From Dysgonomonas sp. PF1-14 (GTDB lineage: Bacteria; Bacteroidota; Bacteroidia; Bacteroidales; Dysgonomonadaceae), in contig NZ_JARXWN010000003.1 in assembly GCF_029892965.1 (NCBI RefSeq), positions 1-64,000 of the forward strand: a stretch of DNA of 64,000 bases, written 5' to 3'. Positions 9,515-19,024 of the stretch are shown here, one piece after another (position 1 is the stretch's first letter; each line of letters begins with the position of its first letter). Made by a program: the position numbers and the translations under genes. Below the pieces are notes generated by a model. The model was not told the DNA's origin. It saw nothing but the letters and a program-made list of their open reading frames with translations, and searched no databases.

Positions 9515-11305
9515 ATGAAAAAAATTATATATAAATCATTAGTAGCATTAGCTCTTGTCGGAACAATGGCTTCATGCGATGATATTCTGGATGCACCGGC
9601 GAAATCGACAATAGACGAGTCCGTATTATTCTCGACTCCTGCTTTGGCTGAAGGGTCTATTGCCGGAATTATTCAATCATTCTGTGAAACGAACTCATAT
9701 CGTGGGCGTTATCTGGTTTATTATGGGGTGAATACTGATTGTGAAGTACACAATTCATTAATTAACACTACAGATGATAAATCACGTCTTTCTAACTATA
9801 ACACCAACGTCTCTAATGGGCAGATGAATACGTCAAATAATGCCTGGTCTTGCTTTTATCAAGGTATAGAGCGTGCAAATCTGGCTATACAGGGAATCCG
9901 TACTTACGGTAATGTGGAAAATAGTCCGGAGATGGCACAGATTTTGGGAGAAATTCTTACTCTCAGAGCTGTTGTTTATAGTGACCTGATTAAAGGTTGG
10001 GGTGATGTGCCTGCACGTTTCGAGCCTATTACATCAGCAACTGTAGATATGCCAAGAGATGATCGTGATATAATCTATAAGCAATTGTTAGCGGATCTGG
10101 AAGAGGCTGCCGAATTATTGGCCTGGCCAAATGAAACAACTGTGACTAAAAAAACAGAACGTGTAAATAAAGCTTTTGCAAAAGGTCTTCGTGCACGTCT
10201 GGCTCTTGCAGCAGGTGGATATTCTCAACGCGCAGATGGAACTGTACGCAGAAGTACAGATCCGGACCTGTCTCCGGAAAAAATGCACGCCATTGTTAAA
10301 AAAGAATGTATGGACATCATAAATAGTGGAACATGCCAATTATTAGGATTTGAAGAAGTTTTCACAACTTTGGCTAAAGAAACGAGTGCTGCCGGAAAAG
10401 AAATGTTATGGGAAATTCCTTTCTCAGATACAAGAGGACGTGTGATTTTCGATCTAGGAGTTAAACATACAACAACAGATAAGTACACAAATCAAGCTAA
10501 AGGTGGAACAAACGGGCCTAACCCGATCATGTATTACGAATACGATGTAGACGATGTACGTCGCGATGTTACATGTGTCCCTTATGAATGGACAAACGGA
10601 GTTCAGGTGCCAACTAATTTGAACAAATGGTATTTTGGTAAATACCGTTACGAATGGATGACTCGCACAGAATTTTCTCCAAACGATGATGGTCTGAACT
10701 GGCCATATATGCGCTATGCAGATGTTGTCCTTATGGCTGCTGAAGCTATCAATGAACTGGAAGGTCCGGCTGCTGCTGCTCCTTATCTGAAAATGATACG
10801 CGACCGTGCATTCCCTAATAATCCGGAGAAAGTAACAGCATTTATGAGTACAGCTACGGCCAGTAAGGATGCATTCCTTAATGCTATAGTTGATGAGCGT
10901 GCTCTTGAATTTACCGGCGAAATGTTGCGTAAAGGTGACCTTATTCGTTGGAATAAACTTTCTTCAAAGTTGGCTGAAACTAAAACTAAACTTGAGCAAC
11001 TAGAGAACCGTCAGGGTAAATACGCTGATCTTCCGTCTAAAATATATTATAAAACCGATACAGACGGTGAATCATTGGTAATATATGGTTTGAATCATGG
11101 TGATACAGATGCTGAAGGTGCTGCTTTGGGTTATACTTCCGAAAAATCATGGAAACTCGTTAGCAGTGGAGATAAAGTAAATTATTGGGATGCCCTTTAT
11201 ATGCGTAATCCTGATACTCAGCAATTCTGGCCTATTTGGCAAATATTCATTGACAGTAGCGATGGCATACTGACTAATGATGGGTACAACACTCCAAGTA
11301 ACTAA
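9515..11305 (+). CDS. SusD-like surface glycan-binding lipoprotein
   Basis: This RagB/SusD-family lipoprotein caps the SusC barrel and binds glycan at the cell surface. I chose the ATG at 9515 because it gives a compact lipoprotein signal, MKKIIYKSLVALALVGTMAS followed by Cys21. A GTG at 9497 in the same frame would add six residues directly after the susC stop. Family features include the N-terminal TPR-like helices (SCFYQGIERANLAIQGI, TLRAVVYSDLIKGWGDVP). Near the C-terminus there is LRKGDLIRWNKLSSKL. Length (596 residues) is usual. The substrate is inferred from the neighbouring pectinases. Confidence 0.93.
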   Translation: MKKIIYKSLVALALVGTMASCDDILDAPAKSTIDESVLFSTPALAEGSIAGIIQSFCETNSYRGRYLVYYGVNTDCEVHNSLINTTDDKSRLSNYNTNVSNGQMNTSNNAWSCFYQGIERANLAIQGIRTYGNVENSPEMAQILGEILTLRAVVYSDLIKGWGDVPARFEPITSATVDMPRDDRDIIYKQLLADLEEAAELLAWPNETTVTKKTERVNKAFAKGLRARLALAAGGYSQRADGTVRRSTDPDLSPEKMHAIVKKECMDIINSGTCQLLGFEEVFTTLAKETSAAGKEMLWEIPFSDTRGRVIFDLGVKHTTTDKYTNQAKGGTNGPNPIMYYEYDVDDVRRDVTCVPYEWTNGVQVPTNLNKWYFGKYRYEWMTRTEFSPNDDGLNWPYMRYADVVLMAAEAINELEGPAAAAPYLKMIRDRAFPNNPEKVTAFMSTATASKDAFLNAIVDERALEFTGEMLRKGDLIRWNKLSSKLAETKTKLEQLENRQGKYADLPSKIYYKTDTDGESLVIYGLNHGDTDAEGAALGYTSEKSWKLVSSGDKVNYWDALYMRNPDTQQFWPIWQIFIDSSDGILTNDGYNTPSN

Positions 11306-11324
11306 TCTAAAAAACTAGAAAGCG

Positions 11325-12872
11325 ATGAATAATATATTCAAAAAAATTACATATATACTAACCCTTTCCGTAGCATTATTTACTACGGGATGCGGTGACG
11401 ACATAGATGATGAAATAACCAGTCTCGATACCAGTCGCCTATTTTCACCAACTGAGGTAGAAGCACTCGTTATTAACAGAACTGAAGTTCAGGTTACATG
11501 GGATGCAGTTAGTAAAGCCGAATCTTATACTATTGAGGTGTATGACAACGCAAATGAGGACTACTCGGGTACACCTATGAGACAGATAAGTGGAATCAAT
11601 TTTAATGAACTGCCATATATTATCACTGGCTTTGATGGAGAAACGACATATTCTTTGCGTGTACAGGCAATCTCTGAAGACGTGCCAGAGTCTAAATGGA
11701 CTAGTACTACATTTAAGACAGCGACGGAGCAGATATTTAGTCCAGTTGATATAGCAAACGATTTGGCTGCAACATGGGTAACACTTCGTTGGATTGCTGG
11801 TGAAACTGCTACAGAAATTGTATTTACTCCTGGTGACATAATATATACTGTTACTGCAGCTGATATTGCTGCCGGAGCTGCGACTATTACAGGTCTTACT
11901 CCTGAAACTAAATATGAGGCTGTATTGAAAAATGGAACTAAAACACGCGGGACAGCATCATTTGAAACTCCGCTTGATTTAGATGGTGCGATACAAGTAT
12001 TCCCTGAAGATGATTTGGCTGCACTCATCGTTGCAGCAGCAGGTGGAGAAGTATTCGCTCTTATGCCGGGAACATATGCAATAGGCAAAATAGCTATAAC
12101 TAAAAATATATCTATAAAAGCAGCTAAACCAGCAGACAAACCGATTGTAAACGCATTGATTTCATTGGAGGATGGTATTTCGTTTGAATTGAAGGATGTC
12201 ATTCTGGATGGTACAGATGCAGTCGAAACAGGTAAAAAAGCAGATCAGGCTATCCAGTTTAATACAGCTGATGTAAGTTATGGTAATATAAATATAGAAG
12301 GTTGTGAGATTAGGAATTATCTGAAAGGACTTCTTTATTTTAATGTAAAAGGAATGGCAGAATCAATAACTATTAATAATTGTGTCATACATGATATTGA
12401 ATGTAATGGTGGTGACTTATTCGATTGTCGTCTAGGGACAGCTAAGCAGATAAACTTCACAAATAATACTGTATATAATAGTGCTGCGGCTCGTGACGTA
12501 TTCAGAATTGATAATGATAATTCTTCTGCATTTACCTCTGCTCCTAAATTATTGGTAGACCACAATACCTTTATAGGTGTTGCGAATGACAGTAAAAGAC
12601 GCATATTATATCTTCGTTGGGTTGGAAATGAAATTACATTTGCCAATAATATTATAGCAAATTCTCCAAACGGTACATTCAAGCATTCCTCTTCTAATAT
12701 CATAGGTTCAAGTAATAATAACTTCTATGATGCGGATACTATGGCTGGTGCAGATACAGGAAGTCCAACTTCTTTGGATCCGGGCTTTGCAAATCCTGCT
12801 GGAGCAGACTTTACAGTTTCTAATCCGACTCTGATTTCGAAAGGGCTAGGTGACCCTCGTTGGATCCCATGA
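11325..12872 (+). CDS. Surface lipoprotein with FN3, DUF4957 and DUF5123 domains
   Basis: This 515-residue lipoprotein has its lipidation Cys at residue 23 (LFTTGCGDD). Two fibronectin-III-like domains (about 45-130 and 135-220) are followed by a right-handed beta-helix-like region (DUF4957, about 230-390). A C-terminal DUF5123-type module (about 400-515) ends PTLISKGLGDPRWIP. Such proteins are encoded just after SusC/SusD in pectin loci and are thought to bind glycan at the cell surface. The beta-helix fold is shared with pectinases, so a lyase or hydrolase activity cannot be excluded, but I see no recognisable catalytic set. It is the last gene before a strong hairpin at 12894-12927. Confidence 0.75.
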   Translation: MNNIFKKITYILTLSVALFTTGCGDDIDDEITSLDTSRLFSPTEVEALVINRTEVQVTWDAVSKAESYTIEVYDNANEDYSGTPMRQISGINFNELPYIITGFDGETTYSLRVQAISEDVPESKWTSTTFKTATEQIFSPVDIANDLAATWVTLRWIAGETATEIVFTPGDIIYTVTAADIAAGAATITGLTPETKYEAVLKNGTKTRGTASFETPLDLDGAIQVFPEDDLAALIVAAAGGEVFALMPGTYAIGKIAITKNISIKAAKPADKPIVNALISLEDGISFELKDVILDGTDAVETGKKADQAIQFNTADVSYGNINIEGCEIRNYLKGLLYFNVKGMAESITINNCVIHDIECNGGDLFDCRLGTAKQINFTNNTVYNSAAARDVFRIDNDNSSAFTSAPKLLVDHNTFIGVANDSKRRILYLRWVGNEITFANNIIANSPNGTFKHSSSNIIGSSNNNFYDADTMAGADTGSPTSLDPGFANPAGADFTVSNPTLISKGLGDPRWIP

Positions 12873-12893
12873 TCGAATAAACTCTAAAATAAC

Positions 12894-12927
12894 ATACTGT
12901 TGCAGGAAATCAGTCCTGCAACAGTAT
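12894..12927 (+). terminator. Strong hairpin after the SusC/SusD/lipoprotein operon
   Basis: This is a perfect 14-bp stem (ATACTGTTGCAGGA with its complement) around a 6-nt loop, followed by an AT-rich stretch without a long T-run. It separates the binding/import genes from the enzyme genes. It could terminate transcription partially or stabilise the upstream mRNA. Confidence 0.65.
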
Positions 12928-13046
12928 TATAAAAATGCTCAGAACAATTAATTCATAGAAAATTGTAAACTTTCTGATTTTGCTGAAGATATCTATTGTC
13001 AGTAAATATAAATCATGTGAAAGTTAAAAAAGAAATACTCAAAATA

Positions 13047-14696
13047 ATGAGAAAACTCACAATAACCCTGTTTTTTATGCTGTCTCTGCTGATACTTTCG
13101 TTTCATACCGGATGTGCACAAAAGAGCGAGTATAAATACGATTATTTATATAAAGACTTACCATTCAAGATGGCTGTAGTTCAAAGACCCGTCTTCCCAA
13201 ACAACCAAGTGTCGATAATAGACTTTGGTGGGGTAGCTGATGGAACTACACTCAATACAGAAGCCTTTGCGAAAGCAATGGATGCCTTGTCCCAAAAAGG
13301 TGGGGGTACATTGGTCGTTCCCTCAGGTATATGGTATACAGGGCCGATTGTGTTCAAGTCAAATATCAATCTGCATCTGGAAAAAGGAGCATTAATACTG
13401 TTCTCAGCCAATTTCGATTTGTATCCTTTGGTGAATACAGTTTTCGAAGGCTTGGATACACGCCGGTGCCAGTCTCCTATATCAGGGCGTAACCTTGAAA
13501 ATGTAGCCATTACAGGAGAAGGCTCTATCAATGGCTCGGGTGAAGCATGGCGTCCGTTGAAGAAAGGAAAAGTAACAGACAACCATTGGAAGAAAGTAGT
13601 AAACTCCGGTGGAGTAGTAAAAGACAAGAATTACTGGTTCCCTTCGGCAGGTTCGCTGAAAGGACTCGAAATGAGCGACATGAACGTGCCGCCGAAAGGA
13701 CTGTCCGAAGCCGAGTGGATGGAAGTAAGAGACTTTCTGCGTCCGGTGATGATCAGCTTTATCGAGTGCAAGAATGTATTACTCGAAGGCGTCTTGTTCG
13801 AAAACTCACCAAGCTGGAATATTCATCCGCTAATGTGCGAGAATGTAATTATCGATAATATTTATGTGCGTAATCCAGGTTATGCACAAAACGGTGATGG
13901 AGTCGATCTCGAATCGTGTGTAAACTCTATTATTGTAAACAGTACATTCGATGTGGGAGACGATGCCATTTGTATCAAATCGGGTAAAGACGAAGATGGT
14001 CGCAATCGTAATCGTCCTACCGAAAATGTACTGATCGACAACTGTAAAGTCTTTCAGGGACATGGAGGCTTTGTTGTGGGTAGCGAAATGTCGGGAAGCG
14101 TAAGAAATGTATCAGTGTCTAACTGTCAGTTTTTAGGTACAGATGTAGGTCTGAGATTTAAAAGCCGTCGCGGACGCGGTGGTATTGTAGAAAATATCTA
14201 TATTCGGGATATCAATATGTTCGATATAGCTACCGAATCATTCCTGTTCGACTTATACTATGGCGGTAAGTCTGCTACCGAATCATTAGAAGACGGAGAT
14301 GTGACTCCGGTAGACGATACCGTTCCGGCAGTAGACGAAACCACTCCGGCATTCCGGAATATTTATGTGAAAAATCTGGTTTCGAGAAATGCGCGTAGGG
14401 CAATGTTTTTCAACGGATTACCCGAAATGAAGATTGAGAATATAAATGTAGAGAATGTGACGATCACTTCACATATAGGAGCCGAAGTCGCTGAATCGAA
14501 AAATATACACTTCAAGAATATAAAGATCACGCCACAAAACGGACCGGCACTGATATTGAAAAATGTAAGTGATTTTTCCCTTACTGAATTTGAATATCCG
14601 GCTTCACTGAAAGAAGTTATAAGTATGAGCGGAGATAATAAGAATATCCAATTACCGCAGACTTTGAGTAAAGAACTTGTACACGCTACAAAATAA
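13047..14696 (+). CDS. GH28 polygalacturonase-type glycoside hydrolase
   Basis: This lipoprotein (Cys23 in LSFHTGCAQ) has a GH28 right-handed beta-helix. The GH28 signature is complete: NGDGVD (about 281), GDDAICIKSG (about 304), GHGGFVVGSE (about 336) and LRFKSRRG (about 368). These supply the catalytic Asp residues and the substrate-binding His, Arg and Lys. It hydrolyses galacturonic acid linkages in pectin, either homogalacturonan or rhamnogalacturonan side positions. The ATG at 13047 is chosen because an in-frame TTG at 12996 would place 17 unrelated residues before a clear lipoprotein signal. It begins a six-gene enzyme run with short gaps (13047-20646). Confidence 0.93.
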   Translation: MRKLTITLFFMLSLLILSFHTGCAQKSEYKYDYLYKDLPFKMAVVQRPVFPNNQVSIIDFGGVADGTTLNTEAFAKAMDALSQKGGGTLVVPSGIWYTGPIVFKSNINLHLEKGALILFSANFDLYPLVNTVFEGLDTRRCQSPISGRNLENVAITGEGSINGSGEAWRPLKKGKVTDNHWKKVVNSGGVVKDKNYWFPSAGSLKGLEMSDMNVPPKGLSEAEWMEVRDFLRPVMISFIECKNVLLEGVLFENSPSWNIHPLMCENVIIDNIYVRNPGYAQNGDGVDLESCVNSIIVNSTFDVGDDAICIKSGKDEDGRNRNRPTENVLIDNCKVFQGHGGFVVGSEMSGSVRNVSVSNCQFLGTDVGLRFKSRRGRGGIVENIYIRDINMFDIATESFLFDLYYGGKSATESLEDGDVTPVDDTVPAVDETTPAFRNIYVKNLVSRNARRAMFFNGLPEMKIENINVENVTITSHIGAEVAESKNIHFKNIKITPQNGPALILKNVSDFSLTEFEYPASLKEVISMSGDNKNIQLPQTLSKELVHATK

Positions 14697-14714
14697 AAGA
14701 AACACAGAAAGGCT

Positions 14715-15881
14715 ATGAAGATTAAACTATTCATTGTATTATTATCTGTAGCTTCCATATTAGGTATGGAAGCTCAGGTGAAATATTATACACACTTGTC
14801 CGATTCGGAAATAAAACGTAATCCCGAACCGTGGATGCTCGATTTTTCAAAAGCACCCAAATGGAATTACTGTCACGGATTAGAATTGCAGGCTATATAT
14901 CAGGCATGGCAAATGACATTCGATCAGAAATACTACGATTATGTGTATAGCTTTGCCGACCTCATGGTAGAGCAGGATGGACAGGTGAAAACCTACAAGC
15001 CTTTAGAATATAACATAGACAGGGTAAATTCGGGTAAATTTCTGTTCCCCATGTATGCTTTAACGAAACAGGAGCGCTTCAGGAAAGCGATCGATCTGAT
15101 GCGCGACCAGATGCGTACACATCCCCGTACAAAGGATGGAAGTTTCTGGCATAAGAAGATATACCCGCATCAGGTATGGCTCGATGGCCTTTACATGGCA
15201 GGGCCTTTCCTTGCCGAATATGCAAAGACATTTAATGAGCCGGCCTTGTTTGACGATGTAGCTGTTCAGATTCTGGATGTACGCAAATACATGTATGATT
15301 CCAAGACTGGCTTATACTATCATGGGTGGGACGAAAGTCGTGAACAACGCTGGTCTGATCCGAAGACAGGACTTTCCCCTAATTTCTGGTCGAGAAGTAT
15401 AGGTTGGTATATGATGGCGATGGTAGATGTCCTAGACTTCATGCCAGTCAATCATCCGCAGAGAGATGAGATAATAAAATTATTTCAGAACCTTTGTTCT
15501 ACTGTAGAAAAATACAGGGATAAAAAAACAGGTATGTGGTATCAGGTGACTGATCAGGTCGGGCGCGAAGGCAATTATATAGAATCCAGCGCATCGGCAA
15601 TGTTTATCTACTCGTGGGTAAAAGGTGCGCAAAAAGGATATCTGGATAAAAGTTATCTGAAAAAAGGAGAAAAAGCATACAGCCAGTTTGTAAAACGCTT
15701 TATAAAAGATAATGGTGATGGCACAATCTCACTTACCGATGGTTGTGGAGTTGCCGGACTTGGAGGAGAAAAGAATTATCGTGATGGAAGTTACGAATAC
15801 TATATAAACGAACCGGTAAGGGACAATGACCCCAAAGCAGTAGGACCGTTTATTATGCTCAGCATAATGCTTAATAGATAA
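14715..15881 (+). CDS. GH105 unsaturated (rhamno)galacturonyl hydrolase
   Basis: This 388-residue protein has a signal peptide (about 1-21, ending MEAQ). It matches GH105 (YteR/RhiN-like), whose (alpha/alpha)6 barrel removes the unsaturated uronic acid left at the non-reducing end by pectin lyases. The segment HQVWLDGLYMAGPF (about 152-165) carries the catalytic Asp of the family. EQRWSDPKTGLSPNFWSRSI and NYIESSASAMFIYSW are further conserved segments. It is encoded next to a PL1 lyase whose products it would process. The signal peptide suggests a periplasmic location. Confidence 0.92.
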   Translation: MKIKLFIVLLSVASILGMEAQVKYYTHLSDSEIKRNPEPWMLDFSKAPKWNYCHGLELQAIYQAWQMTFDQKYYDYVYSFADLMVEQDGQVKTYKPLEYNIDRVNSGKFLFPMYALTKQERFRKAIDLMRDQMRTHPRTKDGSFWHKKIYPHQVWLDGLYMAGPFLAEYAKTFNEPALFDDVAVQILDVRKYMYDSKTGLYYHGWDESREQRWSDPKTGLSPNFWSRSIGWYMMAMVDVLDFMPVNHPQRDEIIKLFQNLCSTVEKYRDKKTGMWYQVTDQVGREGNYIESSASAMFIYSWVKGAQKGYLDKSYLKKGEKAYSQFVKRFIKDNGDGTISLTDGCGVAGLGGEKNYRDGSYEYYINEPVRDNDPKAVGPFIMLSIMLNR

Positions 15882-15884
15882 AAG

Positions 15885-17264
15885 ATGAAAAAAATTATAT
15901 TGTTTCTGACCGGAGCCATTTTTAGCATAGTCATATATGCACAGACTCCTGCATTTCCCGGAGCCGAAGGCGGAGGTATGTACACTACCGGAGGACGTGG
16001 AGGGAAAGTCTATTATGTAAATTCGTTGGAAGATACGATAATGGGCAACAAAAAAACGCAAGAAGGAACACTTCGCTGGTGTCTGAAAAGACCGGGACCT
16101 AAAACAATATTGTTTAAAGTTGCAGGAATAATACACCTGAAAGCGCGGCTGAATATTCCGGATAGTACGACAATTGCCGGACAGAGCGCACCGGGTGACG
16201 GTATTTGCATAACAAACTATCCTGTAAAAGTAGAAGGAAACAATGTCATTATCCGTTACATCCGTTTCAGAATGGGAGATTTGTCGAAAGTTACAGATGA
16301 TGCATTATCAGGTAATCGCAACAAAGATATAATTATAGACCACTGCTCTATGAGCTGGAGTACAGACGAATGTGCTTCGTTTTACGATAATGAAAATTTT
16401 ACCATGCAATGGTGCATTATCTCGGAAAGTCTGAGAGCATCAGTTCACAAAAAAGGCAATCATGGCTATGGAGCTATCTGGGGCGGAAAGAAAGCCTCGT
16501 ATCATCACAATCTGCTGGCTCACCACGACAGTCGCAACCCACGTATGTGTGGTAGCCGATATAGCAACCAGCCCGAATTGGAACTTGTCGATTTCAGAAA
16601 CAATGTAATATATAATTGGGGAAGTAATAGCGGATACGCAGGAGAAGGCGGCAGGTATAATTTTGTCAACAACTACTATAAGCCGACTCCTACTTCTGCC
16701 AATCCAAGCAGGATATTTTCGCCGAATGCCGATGATGGGAGCAATAAGCAGCCGAAAGGTGTTTGGGGAACTTTCTATGTGAATGGAAATCATGTACATG
16801 GTAATAAGAAAGTCACAAGAAATAATCTGTTAGGGCTTCAACCCAATAATCTTGGATCGAAAAATAAAGCGGATCTGATATCAGATAAGCCTTTCGATGT
16901 GCCATGTGTAACAACAGACGATGCTGAAACAGCTTATAAAAAAGTATTGGTAGACGCAGGAGCCAGCTACAGACGTGATAAGACTGACTTGCGCATTGTT
17001 GATGAGGTGGAAAAAGGACTTGCGCCAAAACGCGCTTCAGGCAGTGCAGGAACAAAGCCCGGTATGATAGATTCTCAGTACGATGTAGGAGGATGGGATA
17101 CATATAGCTACGATAGTGAAGATGTCCCTGCCGATTCCAATATTGACGGAATACCAGATGGTTGGTTGGAACAGCATTATTCGGGTAAGTCGGCAAACGA
17201 TCTGAACGAAGAAGGTTATACCTATCTCGAAGTTTATCTGAATAGCCTGATTGTAAAACAATAA
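15885..17264 (+). CDS. PL1 family pectate lyase
   Basis: This 459-residue secreted protein (signal about 1-20) has the PL1 N-terminal motif PAFPGAEGGGMYTTGGRGGK and the helix-strand segments IIRYIRFRMGD and IIDHCSMSWSTDE. YHHNLLAHHDSRNPRM supplies the Arg/His-rich active-site strand. It cleaves polygalacturonan by beta-elimination, giving 4,5-unsaturated oligomers for the adjacent GH105. The C-terminal part (DSNIDGIPDGWLEQHY) resembles the short Asp-rich tail often seen in Bacteroidetes PL1 enzymes. It starts 3 nt after the GH105 stop codon, which indicates cotranscription. Confidence 0.9.
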   Translation: MKKIILFLTGAIFSIVIYAQTPAFPGAEGGGMYTTGGRGGKVYYVNSLEDTIMGNKKTQEGTLRWCLKRPGPKTILFKVAGIIHLKARLNIPDSTTIAGQSAPGDGICITNYPVKVEGNNVIIRYIRFRMGDLSKVTDDALSGNRNKDIIIDHCSMSWSTDECASFYDNENFTMQWCIISESLRASVHKKGNHGYGAIWGGKKASYHHNLLAHHDSRNPRMCGSRYSNQPELELVDFRNNVIYNWGSNSGYAGEGGRYNFVNNYYKPTPTSANPSRIFSPNADDGSNKQPKGVWGTFYVNGNHVHGNKKVTRNNLLGLQPNNLGSKNKADLISDKPFDVPCVTTDDAETAYKKVLVDAGASYRRDKTDLRIVDEVEKGLAPKRASGSAGTKPGMIDSQYDVGGWDTYSYDSEDVPADSNIDGIPDGWLEQHYSGKSANDLNEEGYTYLEVYLNSLIVKQ

Positions 17265-17269
17265 TCAAT

Positions 17270-18223
17270 ATGAGAAAATATATATCCTTTTGTCTACTGT
17301 TGTTATCAGTAGGTCTTTTTGCACAGGATAAGACCGAATATATCGTCGACCGTAACGGAACAGGTGATTTCCGGACAATTCAGGAAGCTATAAACGCAGT
17401 GCGTACAGCCGATCCGCGTGGACGAATGACGATACGCATCAAAAATGGTGTTTATAAAGAAAAACTTATAATTCCTCCTCATGTGACCAATATAAGAATG
17501 GTAGGAGAGGACAGGGATAAGACCATTATCAACTACGATGACCATGCCAACATAAACAAGATGGGTACATTCAAAACCTATACCTTTCTGTTGAGTGGCA
17601 ACGATATTACGTTGGAAAATCTTACTATAGAAAATTCGGCTGCCCCGCTTGGGCAGGCCGTAGCCTTACATATAGAGGGTGACAGGGTTATTGTCCGTAA
17701 CTGCCGTTTGTTAGGTAATCAGGATACCCTGTATGCCGGACGCGACGGAGCCCGCCAATATTTCGAGAATTGCTATATTGAGGGTACTACCGATTTCATA
17801 TTCGGGCCTTCTACAGCGTGGTTTGAGAAATGTACAATTCATTGCAAACGAAACTCTTATATAACTGCAGCCAATACACCGCAGAATATTAAGTACGGCT
17901 ATATATTCAACAACTGTGAGGTTACTCTCGGTAAAGATGTAAACGCCATGTATCTGGGACGCCCTTGGAGAGCATATAGTATGACATTGTTTATGAATTC
18001 TACCCTGCCTGCGGGAATAAAACCCGAAGGCTGGCACAATTGGAATGATGAAAATAATGAAAAGACTGCCCGCTATATGGAGTATAATAACAAAGGTGCA
18101 GGAGCTAACACTGCTGGCAGAGTAAAATGGTCGAAAGTACTGACTGCTGACGAAGCAAAAGTATATACCATAGAAAATGCTTTAAACGGCTGTGATAACT
18201 GGAACCCTTTAACTATAAAATAA
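17270..18223 (+). CDS. CE8 pectin methylesterase
   Basis: This 317-residue secreted enzyme (signal 1-19) removes methyl groups from esterified homogalacturonan. The CE8 motifs are complete: GNQDTLYA (about 151-158; QD pair), GTTDFIFG (about 173-180; nucleophile Asp) and LGRPWRAYS (about 229-237; Arg/Trp). Its position immediately after the PL1 gene (5-nt gap) fits the order of action, demethylation before pectate lysis. Confidence 0.95.
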   Translation: MRKYISFCLLLLSVGLFAQDKTEYIVDRNGTGDFRTIQEAINAVRTADPRGRMTIRIKNGVYKEKLIIPPHVTNIRMVGEDRDKTIINYDDHANINKMGTFKTYTFLLSGNDITLENLTIENSAAPLGQAVALHIEGDRVIVRNCRLLGNQDTLYAGRDGARQYFENCYIEGTTDFIFGPSTAWFEKCTIHCKRNSYITAANTPQNIKYGYIFNNCEVTLGKDVNAMYLGRPWRAYSMTLFMNSTLPAGIKPEGWHNWNDENNEKTARYMEYNNKGAGANTAGRVKWSKVLTADEAKVYTIENALNGCDNWNPLTIK

Positions 18224-18232
18224 GCCATTACT

Positions 18233-19024
18233 ATGAGACGATTATTATTAACTATATTATTATGCCTGACGGTATCTAACCTTTCTTCTTTTGCTCAGAA
18301 GCGCATATTCATGATAGGAGATTCTACTATGGCGGACAAGGATTTGTTCAAAGATGTAACAGATAGTATTTCCGGTACAACAGAGTCCGTCTCTTTCCCC
18401 GAAAAAGGTTGGGGACAGTTATTACCCCTGTTTTTCAATGAAAATATTGTCATCGAAAATCATGCAAAGAATGGCAGAAGTTCAAAATCATTTATAAAAG
18501 AAGGGCGTTGGCAAAAAGTAATAGATAATATCGGGGCAGGCGATTATCTTATCATTCAGTTCGGGCACAATGATGCCTCAAAAGATAAAAAAGACCGTTA
18601 CACTACCCCTGAAGAATATGTTGAATATTTCACCATGTTCGTTCAAAAAGCAAAAGAGATAGGAGCAAAGCCGATTATCTGTACATCTGTAGCAAGACGT
18701 AAATTTAATAAAAACGGATTGTTTGAAGATTCTCATGGCGAATACCTCGATTTGGCACGTAATGTCGCTAAAAAGGAGGCAGTGCCGATGATCGATATGT
18801 ATGAAAAAAGTAAAAAGCTACTTCTCGAAATGGGAGAGGAGAATTCTAAAAGCCTGTTTCTACACTTAAAACCGGGCGATAACAAAAACTTTCCGAATGG
18901 GAAAATAGACAATACTCATTTCAACGTAAAAGGAGCTAATGCTATGGCAGAGCTATTTATCGAAGGATTGAAAGAAAAGAATTTAGAGGATTTAACGAAG
19001 GAATTTAAAACAATAAGGGAATGA
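18233..19024 (+). CDS. CE12-type rhamnogalacturonan acetylesterase (SGNH hydrolase)
   Basis: This 263-residue secreted SGNH hydrolase (signal about 1-22) has block I GDST (29-32) with the catalytic Ser. Block II is NHAKNGRSSKSF with Gly/Asn, block III is FGHNDAS (about 111-117), and block V is DNTHFNVKGA with the Asp/His pair (about 227-230). The closest described group is CE12, which deacetylates rhamnogalacturonan or homogalacturonan and so makes it accessible to lyases. Its stop codon overlaps the start of the next gene by 4 nt. Confidence 0.9.
   Translation: MRRLLLTILLCLTVSNLSSFAQKRIFMIGDSTMADKDLFKDVTDSISGTTESVSFPEKGWGQLLPLFFNENIVIENHAKNGRSSKSFIKEGRWQKVIDNIGAGDYLIIQFGHNDASKDKKDRYTTPEEYVEYFTMFVQKAKEIGAKPIICTSVARRKFNKNGLFEDSHGEYLDLARNVAKKEAVPMIDMYEKSKKLLLEMGEENSKSLFLHLKPGDNKNFPNGKIDNTHFNVKGANAMAELFIEGLKEKNLEDLTKEFKTIRE

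Noticed and set aside
11561-12202. 213-codon open frame on the minus strand
   Set aside because: It is fully antisense to the clear FN3/DUF5123 lipoprotein gene and its composition is that of a shadow frame.
12996-13046. Upstream TTG start for the GH28 gene
   Set aside because: It would place 17 unrelated residues before a clear lipoprotein signal beginning at the ATG at 13047.
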